From NCBI GenBank assembly GCA_034231615.1, contig CM067306.1, positions 32,791,363-32,855,362 of the forward strand: a stretch of 64,000 bases of DNA, given 5' to 3'. This DNA is from Meghimatium bilineatum. Taxonomy: Eukaryota > Mollusca > Gastropoda > Stylommatophora > Philomycidae. Under the pieces are notes generated by a model. That model was given only the letters and a program-made list of their open reading frames with translations. It searched no databases and was not told the origin of the DNA. How positions within the stretch are numbered: the stretch's first letter is position 1; each line of letters starts with the position of its first letter. Both the position numbers and the translations under genes were made by a program. Positions 1 through 11,434 of this stretch are shown here, piece by piece.

Positions 1-680
1 TTGCTTTCTCATTTATGTCATATAAGCAGAAGACTAACAGCTGCCGAAGTGGCTGAGTTTTTGATAAGAATATCAATTTTTACCTAATTTTGAAGATTTT
101 TGTGTGTTAAATTTCGCTAAGAAGGTTTTTTTTTAATCGACCTTTTGGTAAAGTTCCTAATATTAAAAGTCATGTTTAAAATTGATAAGGGATTTATCTA
201 CTGGCCCGTTGCTGATATTAGTGACACCAGTGATGAAGTGATCAATCCACATCTTCTGAACTTTCTGAAGCTGAAACTGTTATTTCTGATACACACACTG
301 ACAGTACAATCATTTGGTCACAGCCACATCCATCTTTCAGTACAAAATTAGAAGTTACCGAATATAGACCAAGTCAACCATAAGTTTTAGAAACCCTAGC
401 TTCAGGCATTTCTTGTGAACTTAGCAGATCAGATAGCTCTCTTGGGACTTCAGTCAGCTAGAATAAAATGAAAAACGTCCAGTATTGGTGGACTTCACTC
501 CAAAAGAAGCAGAATCATGCTCAATATCGGTGATAATATGCCTATTGACAATCGAGGTAGAAGACGTAGTGCTAAATTCTCCCGGTCAAAAATTGACAAG
601 AGAACAACATTCAAATGCTCTACTTGTCAGGTGTCCTTGTGTCAGGCATGCTTCACGCCTTACTACAGCTAGACATTTTT
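1..680 (+). pseudogene. Possible piggyBac-like transposase relic (N- and C-terminal scraps)
   Basis: Two scraps in different frames suggest an internally deleted DNA transposon. At about 265-380 a translation reads through an acidic Ser/Thr-rich stretch into IIWSQPHPSFSTKLEVTEYR, which resembles the start of piggyBac transposases. At about 538-672 a frame runs MPIDNRGRRRSAKF and ends FKCSTCQVSLCQACFTPYYS followed by a stop; the C-x2-C-x5-C-x2-C spacing and terminal position resemble the cysteine-rich tail of piggyBac enzymes. The catalytic DDD core is absent. A decayed copy of the CSTCQVSLC-coding stretch recurs at about 690-745. Terminal repeats were not found. Family assignment is inference; another zinc-ribbon transposase is possible. 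Confidence 0.35.
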
Positions 681-874
681 TAAAGAACAGAATTCGTATT
701 CTCTTCTTGTCAGGTATCCTTGTGTACACCACTAGCACAGCTAAATTAGAAATAACTTGGTTCACTAAAGTTGCATTTTCACTTATGATTTGTTTTGTTT
801 ATTCTTACTGTGCATTCTGTTGATGAGGGCCACTTTAGACTTGACCCTATCATTGGGATACAATATTCCACTAT

Positions 875-875
<1 letters not shown>

Positions 876-941
<66 letters not shown>
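876..941. repeat. (CAAT)n microsatellite, probable LINE tail
   Basis: About 16 copies of a perfect 4-bp CAAT repeat. It abuts the 3' end of the minus-strand LINE remnant that follows, so it is best read as that element's simple-repeat tail (ATTG on the minus strand). Confidence 0.8.
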
Positions 942-943
<2 letters not shown>

Positions 944-1560
944 CCGTAACCCTTCAGGGTCACAAGGGTGCCACATTGGATGCCTCAGCACACAGAGTCC
1001 TCCAGCGAATTATATCCTCAGCGATGCGGATGAGTGTGGAAATATCTTGCCCTGTCCATTTCTTGATGTTGTCTGTCCATGCCTTTATTTTTTCCCTCCT
1101 CTGCTTCTTCCCCCCTCAATAGTTCCCTACAGTATTGTTTTTGACAAGGAATCGTGCCTGCATACATGTCCGAACTATGCTAGTTTTAATTCGTCTGTAT
1201 CATTTGTACTCGAAAGCCTGTAATCTTCTCTCCATGTCCGCAGTGAGTGTCCAACTCTCACAACCATACAACACAACAGAAAGCACCAGCGACTTTCACT
1301 TTGATTTTCACTCCAACACTGATGTTATTTAAGAGCTTTGTTCTTTATTCTCTATGTATGATTATCCATTTAGTATTTCAGTGGGCAAAAGGTTTAGCTA
1401 GTGGTGTCCATCTCCTCTCCAGCTGTCCTTATGATGTGGTTACATGGATGTGTTTTCTCTCTTCATCTCCATTGCACTTTGCTGATGTTGACACTACATC
1501 ACGTTTGAACTTCGCGCTGAGCGCATCGCTACAATTTCACTAGCTCACAACCTTACTTCG
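942..1560 (-). pseudogene. LINE reverse-transcriptase C-terminal relic
   Basis: Minus-strand translation in several frames gives recognisable post-RT pieces of a non-LTR retrotransposon: around 1200-1310 a stretch like YGCESWTLTADMERRLQAFEYK, and near 965-1090 a WTDNIKKWTGQDISTL-like segment followed by WRTLCAEASNVAPL and a stop. The same end recurs at 8755-9085 and 46600-46935, so these are one family. Frame breaks are many, the RT core is missing and the copy is old. The 3' end runs into the CAAT microsatellite. Confidence 0.6.
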
Positions 1561-2882
1561 TACGCATCCTCATAAAGACTTCTAAACTTGATAATACCTT
1601 CACTATGTTGTTATCTTTTAATCCATTAACGAAGTAACCTTCAAGATATTATCCCGACACATTGACATACTTCTGTTATTTAAAAAAAGAAAAGAATTTA
1701 GGCTTCATTCTGTTGATAAATAATTGACAAGTCTAGCGGAGCATACCAGTTGATTACATGAAGTTTGAGATCGTTACAGATTCCTCCAAAATGGTGGTTT
1801 TTGTGCCAGACTCTGTCCGTGCTTGGAAGTATCCAAAATGAATGATAGTGATATGAGAAATGGCATTAAAGCTAATTTCAGCTTCGTTGGTAACAAATAT
1901 ATTTATTGATTTGCATGCCTACGAAATAGCAAGAATCAGGTTCGATTGCATCTATTGATTGTGAGTTAACAGAAGATAAAGAAGGTGTGCTGAAGGTGCT
2001 TCATGAATGCATGCTGGAGGCGGATATTGCCATTTATTGCATTTCTAATTGTGATTAATGGAAATATGAATTAGATATGGGACTATAGTTTGCTCCATAA
2101 TTCATGTTACTCACTTTAGCTCAATTTTCTCCAGTATTTTGTTATTTTCGTTGGTGCCAATCTTGACAACATATCAAAATAATCAATAAAAATCACGAAG
2201 ATATTCATGCCAAATAAATTTACGAAGTCTCTCAATAACATTGAAAACTCTAAATAAATGACAACACATTTCGCACTCATGGAAAACGGGATTTCCGTAT
2301 TACATCGATTCAACCTGATCCTCGTGAAATACAAAATCACTGCATTTCACAGCAGTACAATTCAATAACGGATACATTTTCTTATTTTATCATGTTTTTC
2401 ATTGGTCAGTGTATTTATACTTTGCGCCAAAACCAATGAAGAGTTGGAGAGAAAAATAAAAAACAATGAACAATGAACGTATTTCCCCTCATCAACCGGG
2501 ACTGTCGATAGACTAGTGTGTAATACTTTTTAAAAAAGGCACATTACGTACATTCACAAACCCTTTCAAATGCATAAATTATGGAGAAAATGTTTTAATC
2601 CAGTTACATTTTTAAAGGGCAAAAAAAAAGTTTCATAGTGTCATGAAGAAATTTAAGTTGTATCCAAAAGATCGTTTCAATCTAATAAGTAGTTTTGGGG
2701 GAAAATTATTCCAACTGAGTTATGGAACTAACTATAATAGAAATTTGCAACAACTGTGGAGTTAGTAACTGTCAATACTGCATTTTACCAGGACAGGCGT
2801 TGCAGGGAGGGGATTGTATAGAAGCACCGAGCTGCAGTAACTATACGTGTCCATATTTTCTACATCTACTGGGAGAGACGGC
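1561..2882. other. Intergenic DNA, nothing recognised
   Basis: AT-rich sequence. The open frames are short, and I see no coding homology, RNA gene or clear repeat boundary. Confidence 0.5.
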
Positions 2883-3052
2883 CAGTGGCGTAGCGAGGGG
2901 ATGGCGGAGGTGCGGACCGCCCCGGGCGGCATCATCAGGAGGGCGACAAATTTATTTTTGTCCAGTCTTTCACAATCACTGACATATTTTTGTCACAAGG
3001 GCGGAAAGTTATGATTCCGCCCCGGGCGCCATTGACCCACTCTACGCCACTG
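2883..3052. mobile_element. hAT-like MITE
   Basis: A 170-bp element bounded by an 11-bp perfect inverted terminal repeat, CAGTGGCGTAG at the left and CTACGCCACTG at the right. Subterminal GC-rich blocks (GACCGCCCCGGGCGGC and CCGCCCCGGGCGCC) flank an AT-rich centre. The CAGTGGCGTAGC terminus is typical of a widespread animal hAT family. I could not see an 8-bp target duplication, so the flanks have decayed or the ends are slightly off. Confidence 0.65.
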
Positions 3053-3580
3053 TATATATTACAATGAAACGCCCACTTTTTGCTTTAACTATTTTCCTGT
3101 GCAAGTTCTCTCTTGTCTAATGTCCCCATTCTTCACACTGTCGCCGCGATATTCTTAGCATTCTGCGTAATGATGCCATATCAGCTGTCACAAGTTTATG
3201 TTGTTGTCTTGTGCCGGCTTGGTATGCTTTACTACATCTATTATGTATTTCTTTGTTGCTCTTGCCGTCTGTTGCTATATTGCTTCCTAGATAGGGCCCT
3301 ATAGGCCTATATAACTATTGGCGGTGGAATGCGATTAGATGATTGCCGGGGTATGTGTTAGGAGTTAGAGAGTACGTATTTAATTCGTACTTTGAGAAGA
3401 GTATTTTGTGAAGAGGAGGAGATTACTAATAGTGCCATTATTTTTACATTTTTTTCGCTGTTCATCTCGAATTTTCATGAAAAAGACCTCAAGGTTGATA
3501 TTTTTACGATACTGTTATTTAAGATTACCAATGAAGCAATCCAGAGAGAAATGAATGTAAAAGAAAACTGACTAAACATC
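3053..3580. other. Intergenic DNA, nothing recognised
   Basis: Mixed-composition sequence with only short open frames. No homology or repeat structure was recognised. Confidence 0.4.
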
Positions 3581-3835
3581 ATGGTTCTTTCCCGAAAACT
3601 ACACTATTTTGGGCACATCAAACGCCATGACAGCTTAGCAAAGATCGTAATGGAGGAGATGATACGAGGGAGATGCACAAGAGGCATACCAAGATAAAGA
3701 TGGATGCAAGACATCAAAGGCCACCGGCAAATTACATTAAGTCAGTAACAGAAGCAGAAAGACTGAATCAAAATCGACAGAAGTTTCAAAAGGCTGTGAT
3801 CACTACTACATCCTGTTCAGGATATTCTACCTGAT
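3581..3835 (+). pseudogene. LINE C-terminal relic
   Basis: The plus strand reads LSRKLHYFGHIKRHDSLAKI followed by a GRCTRGIPR segment and WMQDIKGHRQITL. This is the post-RT pattern in which LRYFGHVxRHDSL precedes a GRRxRGRPRxRWxDDIKxWTG block in many LINEs. At least two stops interrupt it. Only the last 80 or so codons survive. Confidence 0.6.
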
Positions 3836-4379
3836 GATGGTTATTTGTAGTTTTTCGTACCAATACCCTATAGTCTGTGCGTGCATTCTAAAGCTTATCA
3901 AACTTATATTCTACGTAAGTACTATTGTTATACAGTTTTACAGTAATCTCACTTATTATCAACAGTGAGTCATATCTAGCTCAAAGGAATGTACACCACT
4001 TCAATGCATTCTTAATATCAATGATGCACAATTATATTAGATGGAAAAATTAAGTATTTTGACACAATTTTAGCATCAGATGGCCGGTGTTCCATTGAGA
4101 TAAAGAATAGGATAGAGCAAACAAAAATAAAAATCAACATTTAAAAAAATGAGAAACATTCGATGTAATGGAGTAGGCTACTAGCAATCCATCTATCTAT
4201 CTTATTGTCTTTTCTCTGCTTATGCTGTGAGATGTTGTAGGTTTGAATGACAGATAGGATTATTGCATGTTTGGTCGCTTGATATGCGCTAATACTGTGC
4301 CTTGTCAGAATGCTGATACCCTCTTAAAATTATTAGCAATGCATTTGTGACATCAAATGCTAGGATGTTGTATGTCTAT

Positions 4380-4720
4380 CGAGTCAATTCCTTTTATGGA
4401 TATGAAGGATGGATTGTAAAAAAACAACTTAAAGTGAGATGAAGGCTGCAGAGATATGGTTTCGGAGAAGAATGATCAACATTCCATGGACATCCCCAAA
4501 AATTAATGTAGAAGTTCTCAGGGATGCTGGAATAAAGAGACAAATTAAAGCAAAAATTAGAAGCAGACAATCAAGATATTTATGGAATGCGATGAGAAGA
4601 GCAAGAATTGAACATTTAATAACTACCTGAAAGATAAAGGAAAGAAAAGACAGGAAGATTAAGAGAGAAGTTTCTGGATGGGGCATGGGAGAATGTCAAA
4701 TATTAGAGAATTCATCATGA
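4380..4720 (+). pseudogene. LINE C-terminal relic, family shared with 37290-37700
   Basis: Plus-strand pieces read FRRRMINIPWTSPKINVEVL and then RSRQSRYLWNAMRR and RIEHLITT, which match the post-RT tail WRRMLxISWTDKxTNEEVL and IxxRQxRxxGHxxRxxxLE. A related copy lies on the minus strand at 37290-37700. Stops and frame changes are frequent, and no RT core remains. Confidence 0.55.
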
Positions 4721-4739
4721 TGATAGAATTAAAGGTATC

Positions 4740-5215
4740 AACTTATTCTAGTTTCTCTCCACTCATCCAGATTTTAGCAGGAGACAGGAGCCGTGTTGTC
4801 ATCTCTGTTTGACAATCAAAAAGATTCTCAGAAACAACACAAGGAAAATCTGGCTGAGCAGATTGACAAATGAGCTGACTAGTCGAAATATATTGAGTGA
4901 AATGACATGGTTAAAGGACAATAACAACATAAACAAACTCTACAGGAGAAAGCAATCTCTTATTTTTAAGTTTCGAACAGGATATGCAACAATCAATAGC
5001 CATTTAAACCGTATCAAACCCCAGCAACTACCACTTGTAGACACTGCTCTCATCCCAATGAAACAGTGGAACGCCTCCTTATTGACTGACCCTAACTTTC
5101 AACTGTCAGAAAAAACTTCTACAGACACCCTTAACAGTAACTAACTTACTGTATGATTCAATATATCAACTTCAAAAGACCTGCACTTTTTTTAAGAATG
5201 GCATTGTGCTGACAA
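4740..5215 (+). pseudogene. LINE relic, C-terminal Cys/His region
   Basis: The frame contains LIFKFRTGYATINSHLNRI; a shifted frame just downstream reads CRHCSHPNETVERLLIDC. That is the C-terminal CxxC...H...C knuckle that ends many LINE polyproteins (fRTGHxxLxxHLxRI ... CxxCxxxxETxEHLLxxC). The knuckle reads out only in a second frame, so this copy is broken. Confidence 0.55.
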
Positions 5216-6644
5216 GAGTAAGATTACTCATTAACATTTGAATATCAACAACAACATCTCTGTTTGACATTATTTTGCTTCTCTCTATGTTTATTTCCAT
5301 ACCTTAAGTTTTGCAAGTTTTTTCAAGTTTAGAAGTAAGTTCTGGAAGTTCTTTCTCAGTATCACTGTTCCATAAGCCTTGAGCTTAATAATTGCAAGCA
5401 ATAATACTCAATAATACTAGTCACTAAAGACAAGAATCAATGAAAGACACAACTGAGATTATATATTTAACTTTCTGTTTTATTGTCATCTTGATCAAAC
5501 TTCATGTAACAAAGTTCAACAAAGAAATATCACACATCACAAAATCAACTACAGGGCAAATTATTCATAACTATATGATTACTAGTCATCATTTGATTAT
5601 TATTTTATTTTTATCATCATCACAATCATCCATCAATTACTCACTCATAATCTATCATCCATTCATGATTATTCAAAATTCTTTTCATCAGGTGATCATC
5701 ATGTTTTATTCTCATTCTTAATATGACAGTTAATAACTTCTCTTAACTTCTTCACAAGAGACCTCTTCTGATGACCTTGTTTCAAGGCGACATAGAAGCC
5801 AGAAAGTATGTAGGCCTATACCAAGAGTGGCTATTCACTGCATTTCCTGGAAAGTAAAACTATGAAAACCAGGTGAAAAATCAGTCTCTGCAAATATTAC
5901 CCCCCCCCCCCGTTAAATGCTAAGTACCTTTAAATTAGTTGGCACAACACTGGGTAAGAAGGTGCAGCATGGGATTTTCCAGTAGCACACATGACCAGGT
6001 CAGGCGACAATATTCGATTCTGTCATACAACGAAGTTTGATAGGTCAATTTTTAACAATGCGGAAGAATATTTTTTCACTATATTTGATATTTTTCATTT
6101 TCAAATTCTGGCACTCTGCCTGCTGTTATCATTAATAGTATGGTAGTTTAAATGTTCAAACTGAAATATATATTGTGTTGTTAAGTTCTTCAGCACATTA
6201 TCTTGTCAAGCTACTTTGTTTTTTTTTCATCAGAATTATGATACCCGGTAGTTGCTAAAAATGTGATTTGGAGAATGGTGGCGCATCCAAAATGTATGAA
6301 GAAAATTCAGATGTGATGAGAAAGTTGCTGATGCAGATCTAAAGCTGAGAGAGACCATTATAAATGGTTATAACTATCATCCAACCTTACAAAGACATTA
6401 TTAGCTTTAAAACTGAACTTACAAACTATTTTTTATTCAAACTTTTTTTTCAGATTAAAGTTATGAAACTAGGTCTATCTATTATTATATCTATTCTTAA
6501 CACACATTTACATACTGCCGCTTGTCGCAGTGGCGATCTCCCTCAATATGGTTTTTTTTTTTACGTAGAGTCTATTTTCAAATGTTCTCTTTATACTGTT
6601 TACACGTAGCTGTATATTTTCAATACCTTCACTAATGTAAGATG
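5216..6644. other. Intergenic AT-rich DNA with a C homopolymer
   Basis: No gene recognised. There is a run of about 14 C at 5901-5914, and a low-complexity ATCATC/ATTATT-rich stretch at about 5580-5720. Confidence 0.5.
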
Positions 6645-7784
6645 GATGGATGATCTATCGCTGGATGGATGAGCTATCGCTGGATGGATGATCTATCGCT
6701 GGATGGATGAGCTATCGCTGGATGGATGATCTATCGCTGGATGGATGAGCTATCGCTGGATGGATGATCTATCGCTGGATGGATGATCTATCGCTGGATG
6801 GATGAGCTATCGCTGGATGGATGATCTATCGCTGGATGGATGAGCTATCGCTGGATGGATGATCTATCGCTGGATGGATGAGCTATCGCTGGATGGATGA
6901 TCTATCGCTGGATGGATGATCTATCGCTGGATGGATGAGCTATCGCTGGATGGATGATCTATCGCTGGATGGATGATCTATCGCTGGATGGATGAGCTAT
7001 CGCTGGATGGATGAGCTATCGCTGGATGGATGATCTATCGCTGGATGGATGATCTATCGCTGGATGGATGAGCTATCGCTGGATGGATGATCTATCGCTG
7101 GATGGATGAGCTATCGCTGGATGGATGATCTATCGCTGGATGGATGAGCTATCGCTGGATGGATGATCTATCGCTGGATGGATGATCTATCGCTGGATGG
7201 ATGAGCTATCGCTGGATGGATGATCTATCGCTGGATGGATGAGCTATCGCTGGATGGATGATCTATCGCTGGATGGATGAGCTATCGCTGGATGGATGAT
7301 CTATCGCTGGATGGATGATCTATCGCTGGATGGATGAGCTATCGCTGGATGGATGAGCTATCGCTGGATGGATGATCTATCGCTGGATGGATGATCTATC
7401 GCTGGATGGATGATCTATCGCTGGATGGATGATCTATCGCTGGATGGATGATCTATCGCTGGATGGATGAGCTATCGCTGGATGGATGATCTATCGCTGG
7501 ATGGATGAGCTATCGCTGGATGGATGATCTATCGCTGGATGGATGATCTATCGCTGGATGGATGAGCTATCGCTGGATGGATGAGCTATCGCTGGATGGA
7601 TGATCTATCGCTGGATGGATGATCTATCGCTGGATGGATGATCTATCGCTGGATGGATGATCTATCGCTGGATGGATGAGCTATCGCTGGATGGATGAGC
7701 TATCGCTGGATGGATGAGCTATCGCTGGATGGATGAGCTATCGCTGGATGGATGAGCTATCGCTGGATGGATGAGCTATCGCTG
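6645..7784. repeat. Satellite: exactly 60 copies of a 19-bp unit
   Basis: The unit GATGGATGATCTATCGCTG is repeated head to tail 60 times with no length change (60 x 19 = 1140 bp). Only one site varies: GATCT (33 copies) or GAGCT (27 copies). The variants are not random; a TGTGTGT block opens the array twice in a row, and the last six or seven units are all GAGCT. This shows block duplication and end homogenisation. It is not coding. Confidence 0.97.
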
Positions 7785-8123
7785 ATGGCAGTTTGGTTTT
7801 GTATAGTAAAGTCTAGTTGTCAGAATACGTTAAAGCGTGAAAATTGCACAATCTTGTCCCCAACTATCCTACTATATAATACCTCGAAAAATTTCAAATT
7901 CCTCTCAACTCAGACAATCTATGTATCTATTTTCAGACAGTTAGACTAAAGAATCAAATATATTGGGAACTGAACACTGTACAATGTTATAAAATCCACC
8001 TCACTACCACAAGATGAATAACAGTAAATCAAAGGAGACTATTAAGGAGGAATGGTGTTAAATTAGTTACCCAACACATAATCTAAGCTATAATGAAATC
8101 TGTTGAAAACCCTTGCTTAGGTA
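7785..8123. other. Intergenic DNA, nothing recognised
   Basis: AT-rich sequence between the 19-bp satellite and the foldback element. No homology was recognised. Confidence 0.4.
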
Positions 8124-8445
8124 GAACACAGGTTTTTGAAAGTTTCACTTGAACACGATGGACTATCACTAAAACTAAGGGGTTATGAGGTGAACAAGAA
8201 AACATACAAATTACAATACATAAGACATTTTCAATGTTTTCAACCGTCAAGTCTTTCTCAAGAATATATTTAAAAAAACAGTAAAAACAATGTTAACACC
8301 ACAGAGACACTAATTACACTATTGATATGTAAACAATAAAATGTCTTGTGTATTGTAATTTGTATGTTTTCTTGTTCACCTCATAACCCCTTAGTTTTAG
8401 TGATAGTCCATCGTGTTCAAGTGAAACTTTCAAAAACCTGTGTTC
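8124..8445. mobile_element. Foldback element (108-bp arms, 106-bp loop)
   Basis: The left arm 8124-8231 and right arm 8338-8445 are reverse complements over 108 bp, with one mismatch that I could see. The loop is AT-rich and contains GTCAAGTCTTTCTCAAG, a motif that recurs at about 60430-60460. Such long, nearly perfect palindromes usually mark foldback transposons or a recent inverted duplication. No open frame was found. Confidence 0.8.
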
Positions 8446-8754
8446 TATGTAAGTACTATTTTTATTTAATTTCACTATAGTAGTACCTTATATTGAAAAC
8501 CTTGCTTGGGATACTGGGGGGCGGGGAGGTTCACAATTTTATCTGCAGAATGCCTTGGAATTGTAAGAAATTTATGGCAAATTCATCTCCAGAGTAGAAG
8601 ACTATTAACTTGTGCACCAACAACCACATTGAGTTAAACAATCTGGGACTTCTAAAAGCACTGGAAAACTTTCTAATAAAACAAATTCCAGAGAAACACC
8701 ACCATGCATAGGGGACAAGTATTACAGATGTTTGTTAAAAATTAGCTATATAGA

Positions 8755-9085
8755 ACACAAGTCAAATATAGATGTCCAACAGCAAATAAACAAACTTGCA
8801 AGTTATTAAGAACCACTTTTGGCAGTAGTGAAACGAAGTAAACTTGTTTGACTTGGACATATAACGAGACATGACTTGCTTGCTAAAATTAATTTGCAGG
8901 AAACAATTGAGGATGAAAGGAGGAGAGAACAGAGAAAACCCTGAATTAATAAAATCAAGTAATGGTCTGGGTGTGATTTTTCTACACTATTCAGAATGGC
9001 TGAGGATAGAGTTTGGACAGCTTTTTGTGCTGATGTATCCAGTGTGATACATCTACAACCTTAACGGGTTATGGGTCTTATTATT
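8755..9085 (+). pseudogene. LINE C-terminal relic (TTA-tailed family)
   Basis: Aligned by eye with 46600-46935: both carry the codons for QQQINKLA, a KLVxxGH-like segment, WLRIE-type remnants of the domain end and a final GYGSYYY-like readout. The 3' end is a short ATT-repeat tail just before 9092. Several frameshifts and stops are present, and only the terminal region survives. Confidence 0.6.
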
Positions 9086-9091
9086 ATTATT

Positions 9092-9384
9092 CATAGCTGT
9101 CAACTTTTACATAAATTTGTATTTTAAACCGTTAATTTTTGTATTTCAATAAAAATGTCTGTATTTAACACCTAAAAAAGATCCACACATTTTATTTTCG
9201 CCCATCAACACGTGCAAAATGTCAGAATTAGTAGTAATTACTAAAGTAACACCAAACAACCTTTTTTAAAAAATATTTGTTAAAAAATATAAATAAAAAA
9301 TATTTTATTTACATTTTGTGGGTTTTTTTCCGGGGGCCTGAAATCTGTATCAATACGGGATATCTGTACTAGTTGACACCTATG
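9092..9384. mobile_element. MITE with CATAGSTGTCAACT termini
   Basis: The left end CATAGCTGTCAACT and the right end AGTTGACACCTATG form a 14-bp inverted repeat with one mismatch. The interior is AT-rich and contains TTTGTATTTCAATAAAAA. Related interior sequence occurs at 36430-36560, and in reverse at about 30190-30360 together with the terminal motif. The superfamily is not resolved. Confidence 0.6.
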
Positions 9385-9611
9385 AGTATTAATGGGAACA
9401 AAAGAAATAAATACATACTCTCTTGAGGTTCAATCATTATCATTAAAAAAGTTGTAATCTTTGTCTTATTTTACTGATATACAATAAATATGGAAGCCTG
9501 CTTCTCACAGTCAATCATATGCAAGTCTACAATTCCTTTTTTCACAGCCATTTCAAATACAGTGGAATCCCTCTACGGTGTATTATTTTATAACAAACTT
9601 CCCTATATAAC

Positions 9612-10956
9612 TATCTATCTATTGTCTTTTCCACAAATCCTGTTAGGTGTTTGTGGGGAGTTTAAGTTTTCTGTCTTTGGCCACCTTTGTTGCGTTTGCT
9701 ATGGTTCTGTGGTTTTTGACAATCTCTCTGATTGAATCTTCCCATCTTGTTCTTGGTCTTCCTCTTGCTTTCCAGCCATTCTTTCTGTTGTTGTACGCAA
9801 GGATGGCTGGTTGTGATGGTTCCATTCACATAAGATGTTTGAACCAGTTGATCTGTTGTTTGCATTATACGGTCTTTACTATCTCTCTGATGTCTTCATT
9901 TCTCATTCGGTCTCTGCTGGTGACGTTTATAGCCTTTCTCAGACATTTCATCTCACATGTTGCAATCTTTCTCAAGAGTGTTTTGTCAGGGGTCATGTCT
10001 GGCACTGGTAACATAACATTGGAATAAAGATTGTGTTTATTATCTGTCATTTGGTCACCATGTTGATATCTGGGTTTTTAAGCAACTGTGTTTGTTGGTA
10101 TGTTACAGTGTTTGCTTTTTGGCACCTCATCTCAATTTCTCTTTCAATTTTGCTGTCTTCTGTAAAAAGGCTTCCTAGATATTTAAATTATGGTTTCTAA
10201 TTTAGTTATGTGTTGTTAACATACAAATTTAGCTACTCTGTTGCTCTGCATATTTTCATAGTTTCTGTTTTTAATGTATTTAATTTCATTGTATTGTTTG
10301 CATGCTGCTTGTAATGAATGAATGTATCTTTCTATTGCGTCTTCAATTTCATATATTAGACCTTGATCATCATGAAAAGTAAATTGCACATAGAGTTGCC
10401 TAAGTCTCTTGATGTTATATCCTGTCTATGTATATAACAAACAGAGGTGATGATAGTACATATCCTTGTCTTACTCCCGTTGTTGTTTTGAATAGTTCTG
10501 TGAATCCTTCGTTTGTTCTTATTATACTTCGTGAATTTGTATATACCGGTAGTGCTTTTATGTTGTCTAGTAATTGTCATACAAGAATATCCGGGTGTAA
10601 GGCCAAAGGTAGACCAAGAAAATGGTGGATACAAAACATCAATATAGCTTTGAACAATCATGGACTAAATGCAACCTTGGCGACACATCTGGCCTTGAAA
10701 CAACAGCTTAAGCTCCCACCTCTACGCTTAACGGCAAGTGTGAATGCGATCAACAATCATTCACCTGGGGAAAGACAATAGACAATAGTAATTGTCCATG
10801 TATTCTGTAGTCTTCTAGTATCTACCATAATTTGTCCCAGTCAACTCTGTCACAGGTCTTCTCTTGATCTATAAAGGTGATGTTTAGCTGTTGGTCATAT
10901 TCAACTGCCTTTTCACTTAATTGTCTCAGTATAAAGTACACTGTGCAGTCTGTGCG
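9612..10956 (-). pseudogene. 5'-truncated LINE inserted in a MITE
   Basis: On the minus strand, the scraps run from the RT domain (about 10850: ITFIDQEKTCDRVDW) through EMKCLRKAINVTSRDRMRNE (about 9970) to GWKARGRPRTRWEDSIREIV and KDRKLKLPTNT with a stop (9643). The 3' tail is a GATA/TAGA microsatellite beside 9612. The insertion is flanked by an 11-bp target-site duplication, CCCTATATAAC at 9601-9611 and 10957-10967. Several frame breaks mark it as dead. It carries a second LINE nested at 10579-10785. Confidence 0.75.
10579..10785 (+). pseudogene. Short LINE 3' fragment nested in another LINE
   Basis: The plus strand reads GCKAKGRPRKWWIQNINIAL then THLALKQQLKLPPL, a post-RT LINE tail in the opposite orientation to its host LINE. 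It ends in an AGACAAT-type tail. The 11-bp sequence TAGTAATTGTC occurs at 10568-10578 and again at 10786-10796, a clean target-site duplication. It is heavily 5' truncated. Confidence 0.75.
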
Positions 10957-11044
10957 CCCTATATAACAACTTTTCAAAATCCTTACTTATATTTATTCTA
11001 TATTGTTTGTACTGCATTGTTTTGTATAACAGGATTCCACTGTA

Positions 11045-11434
11045 CCAACTTGATAAATATCAATCTTCAAATAAATGAGAACCTGTCTCAAAAAGACACA
11101 ACGTGTCTCAATATAAATGCAAACATCTCTCGAAATAAATGTCTGATCATAGACAAAATCATGTCTCACCATGATTTCCAGTAAATCTCAGCATATATAC
11201 CAGTTGGCAATTTCAAAAATTGTATGTACAATGAGCTAATATTTATATACTTGGTTTTACTGAGAAAATCTGGTAATTGGATGCACAAAAAAAATGTGAT
11301 CTATTTTCAAAGTGAAACTCAAGCTATATGCATGCAGATATTAATACAGTAATGTGGTTATTTGGGGTTTGGGAGTAAATTTTAAAAATCCATTCACTGA
11401 GTCTAAGCGTGATGATGTGGCATGAGATGGTATG
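11045..11434. other. Intergenic DNA, nothing recognised
   Basis: AT-rich. Around 11075-11165, degenerate repeats of a CTCxxAATAAATG pattern are visible. No gene was recognised. Confidence 0.4.

Larger units (their letters stand above)
9558..11044. mobile_element. pogo/Tigger-like MITE split by a LINE insertion
   Basis: The ends are TA-CAGTGGAATCCCTCT at 9558 and GGATTCCACTG-TA at 11043-11044, an inverted repeat with TA target sites typical of Tc1/mariner-pogo elements. The element itself is only 9558-9611 plus 10957-11044; the middle is a LINE flanked by an 11-bp duplication of CCCTATATAAC. Related half-copies occur at 21656-21735 (right end) and about 29908-30010 (left end). Confidence 0.75.
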
